From the NCBI GenBank assembly GCA_964462945.1, contig CAYWZW010000015.1:15145-79144 (forward strand): 64,000 nt of DNA. Direction: 5' to 3'. Source of the stretch: GCA-020343675 sp964462945. GTDB lineage: Bacteria > Planctomycetota > Phycisphaerae > Sedimentisphaerales > Anaerobacaceae. The translations under genes were made by a program, and so were the position numbers. The notes under the pieces are model-generated. The model was not told where the DNA came from, searched no databases, and was given only the letters and a program-made list of their open reading frames with translations. Shown here piece by piece: positions 18,099 through 27,936 of this stretch (its first letter is position 1; each line of letters starts with the position of its first letter).

Positions 18099-19475
18099 AT
18101 GCACAGTGAAGCAATGGGCGGGCCGGGCAGGCCCGCCTTATCCGCCAGCTCTGGGGCTGCCGGAGCGGGCAGGTCGAGGATGAACTTGATAGACCGCAGG
18201 CTGTTTCTGACGCGCCTGGCCGCACTCGGCGGCGCGAGCGTGGCGGTGTCGGGCCTGGACCTCGTGATGGCTGCCGAACCGCCACCGAACGCCGGACAGG
18301 TGACGGGCGACACCGGCCCCGAAGCCGGTGCCCGGGGCAAGGTCCAGCAAGTGGGCAGCGAAATCAAGGAGTACAAGGACCCGAAGACGGGCGCTCGCGT
18401 CCGCCGGCTGACCGGCGATGGCTCCAGTAATGTGCATCCCTATTTTACCTCCTGGGCCTTTGTCGGGGACGGCGCCGACAACGCCGTTTTCGTTTCGAAC
18501 CGCTCCGGTGCATACCAGTGGCACCTGCTGGAAATCCCCGCCGGACGCCTGGTGCAACTGACGGCCGGCCAGAAGATTTCGGCCAACATGGCGTGCGTCT
18601 CGCGGAGCGGCCGGCTGTTCTACTTCGACGGCTCCGTGCTTCACTCGATCAAGACCGATACACTCGAAGATCGCGAGTTGTACCGCGTGCCGGCCGGCTT
18701 CAAACCGGCCCTGCCCACCTGCACGACCGATGGCCGCTACGTAGCCTTCGCCTACTGCCAGGAGACAACGCTGAGCACGGAGACCGGCCGCATCTACTCC
18801 ACGATGCACGAACGTTATTATCAACACCCGCACTCGGTTGTTATGCGCATCGACGCCGAAAGCGGGGCCGCCGTGGCCGCTTGGGGCGAGGCGACGTGGA
18901 TCAGCCACGTTCTGATCCACCCCACACAGCCCAACCTCATCGTGTTCTGTCACGAGGGCGGCGGCACGTGCGTCGAGCAGCGGATGTGGATTGTGAACCT
19001 CGACGACACGCAGATGCGGAAAGCCTCGCCGCTCTATCCTCAGCGGCCGGGTGAGTCGTGCGTGCACGAGTATTTCACCCAGGAGGGCGACGTGGGCTTT
19101 CAGTATTCGCTGGACCGCGAGGGCGGCCGCGAGGAGTACAACGCCTTCATCCGGCCCGATGGGACATGGATTCGCCAATACCTCTTTCCGGGCCGCCGTC
19201 CGGGCCACATTCAGTCGAACTCGGACAACAGCCTGGTGGTCGGCGACGGCGCCTATCTCACCCCCGATGACAAGGAGGGCCGCAATTACGTGGGTCTGAT
19301 GACCCATGCCAACGGCCGCGTCGAAGTCCGCCGCCTGGCCTGGCACGGCACCTCGGCGCTCACCCAGGCCAGCCACGGCCATCCCAGCTTTAGCCCCGAT
19401 GATCGATGGGTGATCTATAACTCCGATGCCGAGAAGTGTGACAACGTGTACATGGCCGACGTGCAGAGCCTATAG
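18099..19475 (+). CDS. ogl: Tat-exported oligogalacturonate lyase (PL22)
   Basis: Oligogalacturonate lyase cleaves short pectin fragments by beta-elimination, giving 4-deoxy-5-keto-uronate. The protein has the seven-bladed propeller of PL22, the metal/catalytic histidines in SHVLIHPTQPNLIVFCHEG (H270 onward) and the characteristic QASHGH motif (Q423, H426, H428). PL22 enzymes are usually cytoplasmic. This one has a twin-arginine signal (DRRLFLTRLAALGGASV, about 32-48), so it is probably exported. A strong AGGAG supports ATG 18099; ATG 18180 just before the Tat motif is an alternative. It links the operon to pectin. Confidence 0.85.
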   Translation: MHSEAMGGPGRPALSASSGAAGAGRSRMNLIDRRLFLTRLAALGGASVAVSGLDLVMAAEPPPNAGQVTGDTGPEAGARGKVQQVGSEIKEYKDPKTGARVRRLTGDGSSNVHPYFTSWAFVGDGADNAVFVSNRSGAYQWHLLEIPAGRLVQLTAGQKISANMACVSRSGRLFYFDGSVLHSIKTDTLEDRELYRVPAGFKPALPTCTTDGRYVAFAYCQETTLSTETGRIYSTMHERYYQHPHSVVMRIDAESGAAVAAWGEATWISHVLIHPTQPNLIVFCHEGGGTCVEQRMWIVNLDDTQMRKASPLYPQRPGESCVHEYFTQEGDVGFQYSLDREGGREEYNAFIRPDGTWIRQYLFPGRRPGHIQSNSDNSLVVGDGAYLTPDDKEGRNYVGLMTHANGRVEVRRLAWHGTSALTQASHGHPSFSPDDRWVIYNSDAEKCDNVYMADVQSL

Positions 19476-19507
19476 GGGAACCTTGCTTGGGGGTCATGAG
19501 GAACACA

Positions 19508-21478
19508 ATGCGAAATCTCACATTGATGTTATGTTTGGTGACAGGCGTGTTCAGCCGCTCGGTGGCAGCGCAAGATTCTGTCTCGCAACAGGCTGCCGCA
19601 TTCAAACTCATTGAGGACGCTGTAGCGAAGGGGGATATCCCGGGGGCCGTCGCGCTGGTTGCGCACCGGGGGAAGGTCATGCGAGAGGCGGCCTACGGCC
19701 TGAGCGACATTGAGAATCGTGTCCCGTTCAGCACCGATACAATCTGCTGGATCGCTTCGGTTACCAAGCCGGTGACGACGGCGGCCATCATGAAGCTGGT
19801 CGAAGAAGAGAAACTGCGGCTGGATGACCCTGTCGAGAAGTACATCCCCGAGTTCCAGACACAGCGGGACAAAGACGCCCGTCATCACGCGATCACGATC
19901 CGGCAGTTGTTGACCCACACCGCCGGGCTGCCCGGGGACCCGCCCACCCGCAAGGACGTGTTCGACCCCGAGTGGCGGGGTAAGAGTGTGGCCGAAACCG
20001 TCGGCCCCATCGCGCAGGCGACGCTCCAGTTCACGCCCGGCGCGAAGGTCCAGTACTCTAACGCCGGCTTCTACGTCCTGGGCCGGATCATCGAGATCGC
20101 CTCCGGCCGCCCCTACGCCGATTTTGTGAAGGAGAAGATCCTCGATCCGCTGGGGATGAAGGAATCGTTCTACCCACGCTTCCTCGGAGCATTAGAGCCG
20201 CGGCGGATTGCCTCGGTCTATCGCCAGAGGCACGGGTCGCGGTTCCTATACTTTCGCTACGAGCCGGGCATGACCACGCGCAACGACACGCCTGACGGTG
20301 GGCTGTTCTGCACGGCGAGGGATCTGTTCAAGTTCTGCCAGATGTTCCTCGACAGCGATGGCCGGGTGTTGGCAAAGGATTCCGTCAGGCAAATGCTGCA
20401 CGAACAGGCACCGGGCCGTGGCCTGGGCTGGGCGCTGGAAAACGGCGGCTTTGGGCACGCCGGCTCCAGCGGCGCGTACGCCTGGGGCGATCCCAACACA
20501 GGTCTGATCGCTGTCCTCCTGATCCAGTATAACGATTTCCGCCGCATCCCGCGCCTGCACACGGAGTTCATCGAGGCAGTGCGCACGGCTTACCGCGCGG
20601 AATCCAAGTCGGCTGGCGTTTCCCTCTTTGCCCCGGAAGATGGGGGAACGCCTCGGGACGCCAGTCGGATCGTGGCCGTGGGGCCGGGCGAGTTCCGGGT
20701 CCGCGCCTGCGCTGAGGAAGGGCGCAGTCCGCTGACTCACGCCGTCTCTCGCGTCGATTCGGTTTGCCGCAATGACGGTGCGAAACCTGAAGATGTCACG
20801 CTGCATGTGGACCTTTCTGACGACGGACGCCGCACCAATGCCGACAACAATCCCTTCGGCGGCATGTCCACACGCGATTTTCTGTTCATACAGCCGCCAG
20901 GCCGACCTTGGAGGCAGATCAACGGCCACGTCTCCGGCTGGGTCTGCACGGTGCGTTTCTCGGCCCCGCCCGGCGAGACCAGGGTTGGCCTAAGCCCCTG
21001 GTACACTTATGCCGACTACCTGGCTTTCGTCCAATTACTCCCGGATCACCCTCATTTGAAGAAGACACGGCTCGGCACGAGCGACGGCGGCCGGGAGCAC
21101 TGGGAGTTGACCATCACCGATCCGGACGTGCCGCCTGAGAGCAAGCGGACGATCTTCTGGCACGCCCGCGAGCACGCCTACGAGACCTTCTCATCGTATG
21201 CGATGAAGGGACTCGTCTCGTATCTCTTGTCTGATGCCGCCGCCGATGTGCGCCGGCGATACCAGTTCGTACTGCACCCGATGACCAATGTGGACGGCGT
21301 CGCGCAGGGCTACGAGTATCGTGGCGGCTATGATTATCCTCAGCCTCGTGCAACCGCCACGGCGAAGCTGACGTTCGAGGCGATGGATCGGCTCCAACCG
21401 CGCTTCGCGGTCGCCTGGCATAATTGGATTGCGCCCCGTGACGTAGATTGCCTGTTTTACACGGACTCCGAGGAATGA
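19508..21478 (+). CDS. Serine hydrolase fused to an M14 carboxypeptidase domain cut by an in-frame TGA
   Basis: Residues 1-25 form a signal peptide. Residues 30-365 are a class C beta-lactamase-like serine hydrolase with S84-V-T-K87 and Y183-S-N185, a fold used by esterases and peptidases. From about 390 comes an M14-like zinc carboxypeptidase unit with the metal ligands H552 and E555 in HAREHAYETF and H638 in AWHNW. The frame then meets TGA at 21476-21478, but the same frame continues without another stop into the rest of the M14 domain, including its likely general base. ATG 19508 is chosen because GAGGA lies 5 bp upstream. As terminated, the M14 domain is incomplete. Confidence 0.7.
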   Translation: MRNLTLMLCLVTGVFSRSVAAQDSVSQQAAAFKLIEDAVAKGDIPGAVALVAHRGKVMREAAYGLSDIENRVPFSTDTICWIASVTKPVTTAAIMKLVEEEKLRLDDPVEKYIPEFQTQRDKDARHHAITIRQLLTHTAGLPGDPPTRKDVFDPEWRGKSVAETVGPIAQATLQFTPGAKVQYSNAGFYVLGRIIEIASGRPYADFVKEKILDPLGMKESFYPRFLGALEPRRIASVYRQRHGSRFLYFRYEPGMTTRNDTPDGGLFCTARDLFKFCQMFLDSDGRVLAKDSVRQMLHEQAPGRGLGWALENGGFGHAGSSGAYAWGDPNTGLIAVLLIQYNDFRRIPRLHTEFIEAVRTAYRAESKSAGVSLFAPEDGGTPRDASRIVAVGPGEFRVRACAEEGRSPLTHAVSRVDSVCRNDGAKPEDVTLHVDLSDDGRRTNADNNPFGGMSTRDFLFIQPPGRPWRQINGHVSGWVCTVRFSAPPGETRVGLSPWYTYADYLAFVQLLPDHPHLKKTRLGTSDGGREHWELTITDPDVPPESKRTIFWHAREHAYETFSSYAMKGLVSYLLSDAAADVRRRYQFVLHPMTNVDGVAQGYEYRGGYDYPQPRATATAKLTFEAMDRLQPRFAVAWHNWIAPRDVDCLFYTDSEE

Positions 21479-21502
21479 CGCCCCAGCCGCCGGGCGTGGG
21501 AC

Positions 21503-23446
21503 TTGTTCATGCAGCGGTTCCCGTTTGCGCGCGGCGTGGGCCACCGCTGGGAGAGCGAAGCGAATCCGCTCGCGAAGAACTGGTTGGGCCGCCCCTCCCT
21601 CAGTGAGAACAACGTGCATCAGTACGCGATGAAGCGCTACGGCACGCAAGTCTGGGGCTGGGAGATGCCCTGGTGGGGCCGCAGTGAGGCAGACCCCACG
21701 CAGGCCGCGAGGAAGGCCGGCGCCGACTTCGGCCGGGCGTTCGTCGCAACGCTGGACGCCATACAGGCGGGCTCGCCCGCTGTCACGGGTGAAGAGCCTG
21801 TTGTGACCGTTCTACGTTGGGAAATGCATGATTTCGAATTACATGGCCGAAGCCACGTGGACAACCCGTTCCGCGATGCGGCATTGGTGGGCGAGTTCAC
21901 CTCACCGTCGGGCAAGAAGATCATCACCGAAGGGTTCTGCGACGGCGGCGACACGTGGCGGCTGCGCTTCACGCCGGAGGAGGAGGGCGAATGGCGTTAC
22001 CTGTTGCGCGGAGAAGGTGTCGAGTTACACCAGCGAGGGCGGCTGCACTGCACCTCGCCGCGAGGCCACGGCTTCATCCGCGTCCACCCGGACAACCCAT
22101 ACGCCTTTGCCTATGCCGACGGCACGCCGTTCTTTCCCATGGGCGATACCTGCTACGGCCTGCACGACGACAGTCCCATCACACCGGAACTGCGCCGCGA
22201 GTACCTCGAAACGCGCCGCCGCCAGCGGTTCAACTTCGTCCGGATGAGCATCGGGCACAGTCACTACCGTGCACAGGCCGATCCCGTTTACTGGGCGTGG
22301 GGCGGCACACCCGGGCAGCCCGACCTGGATCGCCTCAATCCCGCGTTCTTCCAGAGCTTCGACGGTTTGCTGTGCCAAATGCAGCAGTCTGGCATGAACG
22401 CCGAGCTGCTGCTGCTGAATTTCTACCGGCTTCCCTTCACCGATACGAAACTGTGGACGCCGGCACGGGAGCGGCTTTGGCTTCGCTACGTGATCGCCCG
22501 GTACGCCGCCTTCAGCAATATCTTTCTCTGGACCCTGGCGAACGAATACGAGACCCATCCCAATGGGAGCTATCGTCTTGACCAGCCGGGCGATGTACAG
22601 TGGGCCAGGGCAACGGCTCGTTTGGTCAAGCAGCTCGATCCCTACCATCATCCGGTGACTGTGCATCCAGTGATCTCGTCGAGTACGAGAGGGGCGAGCC
22701 CGCGTGATCCCTACGACCCGCCGTGGCGGATCGGCGGCTTCTTCGGCGAAGGCGATGAGCTCGACGTCCTCTCGCAGCAGACCGGGCAGGCGGGCGCCGG
22801 GGTCGTGTGGGACGAGCACCTTCAATGCTGGACGGGCGACGCCCCGGATCTGGTCGCCAGTCTCCATGCCGACCGTCGATATCGCAAGCCGGTACTCAAC
22901 ACCGAGAACGGCTACGAGTATCTCCGCGGACAACCCACCGAGAAGAAGCAAGTACACCATACCGATAAGGTCCGGCATTCCGCCTGGCGGATCGTCTGTG
23001 CCGGCGGCTATTTCGGGGCGGGCTTCAACGGCACCATCGGGCATAACGACATCTGGAACCGCATCGACGTTCCGAATCGCTATACGTTCGTCGTCAAGGA
23101 TGAGGGTGCGGCGGGGCAGTTGGGCCTCCTGTACGATTTTTTCACGTTGCTGCCTTTCTGGCGGATGCAGCCCTTCGACGGAGTGGAGGGAGATACGGTC
23201 GTTTCCCTGGCCGAGCCCGGCCAGGTTTACGTGGTTTACCTGCCGCAGGGCGGCAAAGTGACAGTGGACCTCTCGGCGGTGTCCGGGACGCCGACCGTGC
23301 AGTGGCTCAATCCCCGCACGGGCGCCGCCACGGACGGTGGTACGGTACAGGGCGGCGCAAAACGTACCTTCCAGGCTCCCTTTGATGGCGATGCGGTGCT
23401 TTATCTCAAGACCCGGACCACCGCGGAAGAAAGGAGACGCGAATGA
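21503..23446 (+). CDS. Continuation: M14 C-terminus fused to DUF5060/GH-A-type glycosidase
   Basis: This frame is the same frame as the preceding gene, eight codons after its TGA. Residues 1-90 complete the M14 domain (WGWEMPWWG holds the predicted catalytic Glu). They are followed by a DUF5060-like beta-sandwich (FELHGRSHVDNPFRDAALVG), a barrel with acid/base E348 (TLANEYETH) and nucleophile E468 (VLNTENGYEY), and a PF12904-like end. There is no signal peptide and no good ribosome site at the TTG, so an independent start is unlikely. Either translation passes the TGA, or a nonsense mutation has silenced the glycosidase part. The stop overlaps the next ATG (ATGA). Confidence 0.65.
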   Translation: MFMQRFPFARGVGHRWESEANPLAKNWLGRPSLSENNVHQYAMKRYGTQVWGWEMPWWGRSEADPTQAARKAGADFGRAFVATLDAIQAGSPAVTGEEPVVTVLRWEMHDFELHGRSHVDNPFRDAALVGEFTSPSGKKIITEGFCDGGDTWRLRFTPEEEGEWRYLLRGEGVELHQRGRLHCTSPRGHGFIRVHPDNPYAFAYADGTPFFPMGDTCYGLHDDSPITPELRREYLETRRRQRFNFVRMSIGHSHYRAQADPVYWAWGGTPGQPDLDRLNPAFFQSFDGLLCQMQQSGMNAELLLLNFYRLPFTDTKLWTPARERLWLRYVIARYAAFSNIFLWTLANEYETHPNGSYRLDQPGDVQWARATARLVKQLDPYHHPVTVHPVISSSTRGASPRDPYDPPWRIGGFFGEGDELDVLSQQTGQAGAGVVWDEHLQCWTGDAPDLVASLHADRRYRKPVLNTENGYEYLRGQPTEKKQVHHTDKVRHSAWRIVCAGGYFGAGFNGTIGHNDIWNRIDVPNRYTFVVKDEGAAGQLGLLYDFFTLLPFWRMQPFDGVEGDTVVSLAEPGQVYVVYLPQGGKVTVDLSAVSGTPTVQWLNPRTGAATDGGTVQGGAKRTFQAPFDGDAVLYLKTRTTAEERRRE

Positions 23447-26211
23447 CACGTCAATGCAGTTTCATCAGGACAACGCCGACAACGGCGTTGAACCTGTCTC
23501 TCCTGGCACTTGTTTCTTCCTGCGGGTGGGTAGTGCACGCGCAGGCGGCGGCTTTTCCGGGGTGGGTCACGGCGGGGGCCAATCCGCAGCGGACGTCGTG
23601 GGTGCCCGAGGCCGCCCCGGGAGCGATGAAACCGATCTGGGTCAAGCCCGTCGAGGCTTATATCTCGCAGAAGGTGCAGATCATCGCGGCGTCGGGAAAA
23701 CTGTTCCTTTCGACTGCGAGTGGACTGTACGTCTTTGATGCCGATACAGGCGCGGATCTGTGGGTGTATCCCACCGAGCTTCCCCTGGGGCACTCCCCGA
23801 CCTACGCCGAGGGCCGGGTCTATGTGGGCGGATTGGATCGGAAGATCCATGCCATCGACGCCGACACCGGCCAGGGGCTCTGGACGTTTAGCGCCGCGGG
23901 AGGATTCCACACGAGTCCGCTCGTGGTCGGAGGACTCGTCTATGCCGGCAGCCGCGACGGGTACATGTACGCCGTGAATGCGAGCACCGGAAAGCTTGTG
24001 TGGAAGCATCAAACCGCCGGCCAGATCCTGCAGTCCGCCGCTTATCAGGATGGCATCGTCTTCTTCGGTTCTCAGGACGCGCGAGCGTATGCCCTGGACG
24101 CCCGGACGGGAACGCAGGTCTGGCGTTCGGACAAGCTGCCCGGCATGGGCTGGCACTCTTGGTGGCCCGTAATCTACAAGGACGTCGTCCTGTTCACCCG
24201 GACCGAGGTCGAAAAAGGTCTTGTGGGATTCCAGAATGAGTGGCTCTTCTCGAAGAATAAGACCGCGAAGAACCTGCCGGGGGTCCGAGGAACAGAGCCG
24301 GGTGACTGGGCGGCCGGCGAGCCGACCGTTGATATTCGCACGAACCCCAACGGCGGCACGATCCCGGACTGGTTCGAACGGTATCCTTGGCGCCGGAGCC
24401 TGATCGTTCTGGATCGCAGGACCGGCAAAGAAGTCACCTTCGATCTGGACAGCGATGGGACCACGGATGCCGCCCCGATGCTGTGGGCGTGGACGCATGG
24501 TGGAACGTGTTATCCCCCATTGGTCAGCGGTTACGATCATGTGATTTATTTTCGGAGCGTCACTCACGCCGTGGGCAGCAGCATCCCGGGCGCGGTGCTG
24601 GTCGGCTGGAAGTACGGCACGCCTTTCCTGAGCCTGCCGGTTTCGAACATGCCGGGACAGAGCGGCTTCTGGCCCGGGGATGAGCCGGTGGGGATCTCGG
24701 CGGGCGGGCGCTATGTCTATTGGAACTTGTGCAACGACCGCTTTGTAGGCAGCGCGGATCTGTCCGTCGCCAATGTGGCCTTTCCCGAAACCGACGGCCG
24801 GCGACAGTGGCGGCACGTCAGCGGCGACGGGTTCAAGACGAGCACCCTGCCCGCCGGCTACAACAGCCAGGTCTCCCAGTACCTTTGGAGCGTGGGCCCT
24901 GCGAAGGTCAAGCCCATGTATTGGGCCCACGGCGATAATGTCGGGCCCACGATCTACAACGGCAGGATGTACGTGCACCGGGGCAATGCGATCATCGCTC
25001 TCGGTCCCGAGGGCCTGGGCAGCGGCACCCCAGTGTTGCCGATAGCGCGCACCCGTCCGGGAGGAACGGCGCCCGAACCGCTGTCCGAAATGGCGCTCCG
25101 AGCACGGCTCGAGACGGAAGTCCGGACGATTCTCGACCGGGGGCATTTGCAGGCGGGTTTTGCCAAGATCGGGCTCATCGATTTCCTGGCGGTCAATCGC
25201 TTGGGCCAGCACCTGCTCCACTACTGGCACAATCCCGCGGACATGCTGGTCACGCTGTTGCGCGCCCTGCCTCACCTGCCGCCCGAAATGCAGGACCAGG
25301 TGCGCCAGTATCTCCGGGATGAATACGCCGCCTTTCCTCCTTACAAGTACGTGCACATTGGATTCACGGACGGAGCGCCACGAGAGCCCTTCGCGTATCC
25401 GCCCTCCACGCCCAGGATCTTTGAGCACGACTTTGGGCCGCTCGCGGCCAGTCCATTTGCGGGCTGGAGCAAACCGCCTCATAACGTCTATGCCATGTGG
25501 AAGTACGCGCAGGCGGGTCTGGCCGACGCCGCCACGGTTCTACAGCAAGCCTCCGGCGTGATCGGCTCCACACCATCCGACAGTTATCTCCAGGCGTTCC
25601 CGCACGTCCACAACGCCTACATCGCGGGCTACGTGGGCTACGTGGAACTGGCCAAGATGGCCGGTCGGCCCCATGCCACGCAACAGCAGGAGTTGAATCG
25701 GTTGCTTCGGCTCCGCGCGGAGACGTTCCGGTGGGACGTGCAGGCGGACACCGGCGCGGCGCAGAGCGACCAGTATTTCTATACCTTGATTACAGCCTGG
25801 AATTTTATGTTTCTGGTCCCGGAACTGGCGGATTATCTGCGCCAGAATGCCCTTTCGAAAGTCCAGGAAGCCGTGGATCGATACACGCGTATGGCGCCCT
25901 ATTGGATGGCCGGGCATAACGAAGAGGTGCAGCACGAGAATGGTATCACTCCGCTCTACCAGACCCACGCACTGTTCCAAGCCAAAGCCCAGATTCTCCA
26001 AGCCCCCCGCGACGAATTGGCCAAGGTCCTGGACACGCCCGTGGTCCCCGCAGGTGATCTCTTCTACCTCCAGAATCTTGTTGCCGCCCTCGAAGCCTCT
26101 CCGACAAGTTCAGGGCACGCGGCGCCTGCAGACCAAAACAGAGTGATTCCTGTTCTCGCTGAACGAAATGCCTTGAGTTGGTTTACGGTGAAAGAAAGGC
26201 AAAGAGAATGA
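23443..26211 (+). CDS. Secreted PQQ-like propeller with helical C-terminal domain
   Basis: After a signal peptide (about 1-36) residues 40-260 contain PQQ/BamB-type blades with the recurring DADTG...LW pattern: VFDADTGADLW, AIDADTGQGLW, AVNASTGKLVW and ALDARTGTQVW. The middle part (260-540) continues the propeller. Residues 550-900 are mostly helical, with paired aromatic and proline-rich stretches, and could form an alpha/alpha-type domain of the kind found in some lyases. I cannot name a family for it. The gene overlaps its upstream and downstream neighbours by 4 bp each, so it is a core member of the operon. Role inferred as glycan binding or cleavage. Confidence 0.6.
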   Translation: MTRQCSFIRTTPTTALNLSLLALVSSCGWVVHAQAAAFPGWVTAGANPQRTSWVPEAAPGAMKPIWVKPVEAYISQKVQIIAASGKLFLSTASGLYVFDADTGADLWVYPTELPLGHSPTYAEGRVYVGGLDRKIHAIDADTGQGLWTFSAAGGFHTSPLVVGGLVYAGSRDGYMYAVNASTGKLVWKHQTAGQILQSAAYQDGIVFFGSQDARAYALDARTGTQVWRSDKLPGMGWHSWWPVIYKDVVLFTRTEVEKGLVGFQNEWLFSKNKTAKNLPGVRGTEPGDWAAGEPTVDIRTNPNGGTIPDWFERYPWRRSLIVLDRRTGKEVTFDLDSDGTTDAAPMLWAWTHGGTCYPPLVSGYDHVIYFRSVTHAVGSSIPGAVLVGWKYGTPFLSLPVSNMPGQSGFWPGDEPVGISAGGRYVYWNLCNDRFVGSADLSVANVAFPETDGRRQWRHVSGDGFKTSTLPAGYNSQVSQYLWSVGPAKVKPMYWAHGDNVGPTIYNGRMYVHRGNAIIALGPEGLGSGTPVLPIARTRPGGTAPEPLSEMALRARLETEVRTILDRGHLQAGFAKIGLIDFLAVNRLGQHLLHYWHNPADMLVTLLRALPHLPPEMQDQVRQYLRDEYAAFPPYKYVHIGFTDGAPREPFAYPPSTPRIFEHDFGPLAASPFAGWSKPPHNVYAMWKYAQAGLADAATVLQQASGVIGSTPSDSYLQAFPHVHNAYIAGYVGYVELAKMAGRPHATQQQELNRLLRLRAETFRWDVQADTGAAQSDQYFYTLITAWNFMFLVPELADYLRQNALSKVQEAVDRYTRMAPYWMAGHNEEVQHENGITPLYQTHALFQAKAQILQAPRDELAKVLDTPVVPAGDLFYLQNLVAALEASPTSSGHAAPADQNRVIPVLAERNALSWFTVKERQRE

Positions 26212-27827
26212 ACGCCAACTCCGCTTGTCTTCTGGCGGTCCTGCTATGCCTCACGGCTGGGCCTATTGTTTCTACTGAATCCGGATCGAGCAGCTCAGCG
26301 ACAGACAAGACAATACGCCCAGGTGGGGTGATGACGTATGTGGGCAAGCACAAGACGCTGGAGTTGGTGTTCACGGCGTCGTCGGCGCCGGCCAAACCGT
26401 TCGACACCTATCTGCTCAAGATCGAGGTGTCGGACCCGGCGGGCGAGAGTTTTAGTGTGGAAGGGTTCTACGACGGGGACGGCAACGGGGGACAGACGGG
26501 GAAGGTCTGGAAGGCGCGGCTGTGTCCCTATATGGCAGGGACGTGGAGGTGGAAGACGGTGGCCGCGGACGCGCCCGATAGCGGTCTGGCCGGGTGCAGC
26601 GGGCAGTTCACATGCGTCGAAAGCGGCGACCTGGGCGGCTTGGTGGCTCAGACACGCTACTTCAGACTCCAGGATGGCGACTACTTCTACCCCGTGGGGC
26701 ACTTCCTGGACGCGCCCGGCAAGCTGCCTCTGTGGTCCTACGTGGGCGAGCAGGTTACTGACGCACAACGGAACGCGATCATCGCTCGGCAGCGGAACTT
26801 CCATGACGCCAACAAATACATGTTCTATATGAGCAATCACTCGGATGCTTCCTGGGACTTCAAAGAGTACGTCACGCCCTGGGTTGGGGACCATACGAGC
26901 AGCGACAAGAAGCGGATGGACCTGGCGCGCTGGAGGCTCTACGACGAATATCTACGGCAGATGAAGGACAACGGCCTGCTGGCGTATATGAGTATCTTCG
27001 AGGATGGGAAGCACGGCAATTACGGGGATCTGCCGGAGCCCGACCGAAACCGCCTGCTGCGCTATGTGATGGCCCGGACTTCGGCGTACTCGCACCTGTG
27101 GTACGTCCTGTGCTTTGAATGGCAGGAAGCGTGGACGCGGGATGAGGTGAACCGTGCCGGGACGTATCTGCAAGCTCACAACCCCTGGAAGCGGCTGATC
27201 AGCGTTCACGACTGGGCGTTCAGGCCCTGGGTGTTTTCAGATCAGGCATGGGCGGCCTATATCCCCGCCCAGTGCGGCAACGAGGAAAAGGACCTGGCCA
27301 AGCTCAATGACTACGTGACGGGCCTGCGGAGTCATTCGATCCCTGTTCTGGCCGACGAGTTCGGCTATGAGGAAACGGACCTCATGAGAAGCAAAGTGTG
27401 GGTTGCCTTCTGCGGGGGAGCGGCGGGAGTGGGGACCGGGCACCACCTGAAGGCCTTCCAGCGCTTCCTGGCCCAGAGCCGCGTTCCCTTCCAGCGGATG
27501 GCTCCTTCGAACGCTTCAGTCGAGGGGGGCGGCGTGACCCGGTTCTGCCTGGCGGAAGCCGGGCACCACTACGTGGTTTACAGCACATCGGGATCGTTCA
27601 AGCTGACGGTGCACGGGACGGCGATGAAGGGTCATTGGCTCAATCCCCGGGACGTCGATGGGGCACTCGGCACGGCATTCAACGTCCAGGCGGGCACGAG
27701 CACGTTCACGCCTCCGGACACAAGCAAGGACTGGGTGCTATGGGTCACGGATGAGATGGATCTGAACAGCGGCGTGACGCACCCCTCGGCGGGGGCGACG
27801 GTCGCGCAGGTGGTCGTGGGTAAATGA
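26208..27827 (+). CDS. Secreted DUF5060/GH-A-type glycosidase, third copy
   Basis: Signal peptide, then a DUF5060-type beta-sandwich with GFYDGDGNGGQTGKVWKARL. The barrel has likely acid/base E304 in LCFEWQEAW and nucleophile E384 in VLADEFGYEE, followed by a shortened PF12904-like end (LAEAGHHYVVYSTSGSF). ATG 26208 overlaps the previous stop as ATGA and is preferred to an in-frame upstream start. Compared with the copy at 6700 the barrel is more divergent, but both glutamates are kept, so it is probably an active retaining glycosidase. The next gene begins 109 bp downstream. Confidence 0.75.
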   Translation: MNANSACLLAVLLCLTAGPIVSTESGSSSSATDKTIRPGGVMTYVGKHKTLELVFTASSAPAKPFDTYLLKIEVSDPAGESFSVEGFYDGDGNGGQTGKVWKARLCPYMAGTWRWKTVAADAPDSGLAGCSGQFTCVESGDLGGLVAQTRYFRLQDGDYFYPVGHFLDAPGKLPLWSYVGEQVTDAQRNAIIARQRNFHDANKYMFYMSNHSDASWDFKEYVTPWVGDHTSSDKKRMDLARWRLYDEYLRQMKDNGLLAYMSIFEDGKHGNYGDLPEPDRNRLLRYVMARTSAYSHLWYVLCFEWQEAWTRDEVNRAGTYLQAHNPWKRLISVHDWAFRPWVFSDQAWAAYIPAQCGNEEKDLAKLNDYVTGLRSHSIPVLADEFGYEETDLMRSKVWVAFCGGAAGVGTGHHLKAFQRFLAQSRVPFQRMAPSNASVEGGGVTRFCLAEAGHHYVVYSTSGSFKLTVHGTAMKGHWLNPRDVDGALGTAFNVQAGTSTFTPPDTSKDWVLWVTDEMDLNSGVTHPSAGATVAQVVVGK

Positions 27828-27936
27828 AACTCAATCATCCTACACACGCATTGAGCTGTCCTATGTCGTTACACCATGCAATGTCTCTCCACCTGCTCCG
27901 TGTGAAACGACAAGTGATGAAAGGGGCACCGTAAAC

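Noticed and set aside
21476..21478. Selenocysteine or a UGA-glycine genetic code
   Set aside because: Many genes here end in TGA, so the code is standard. The position is not a catalytic residue, and I see no obvious stem-loop of the SECIS type directly after it. A mutation, error or simple readthrough is likelier.
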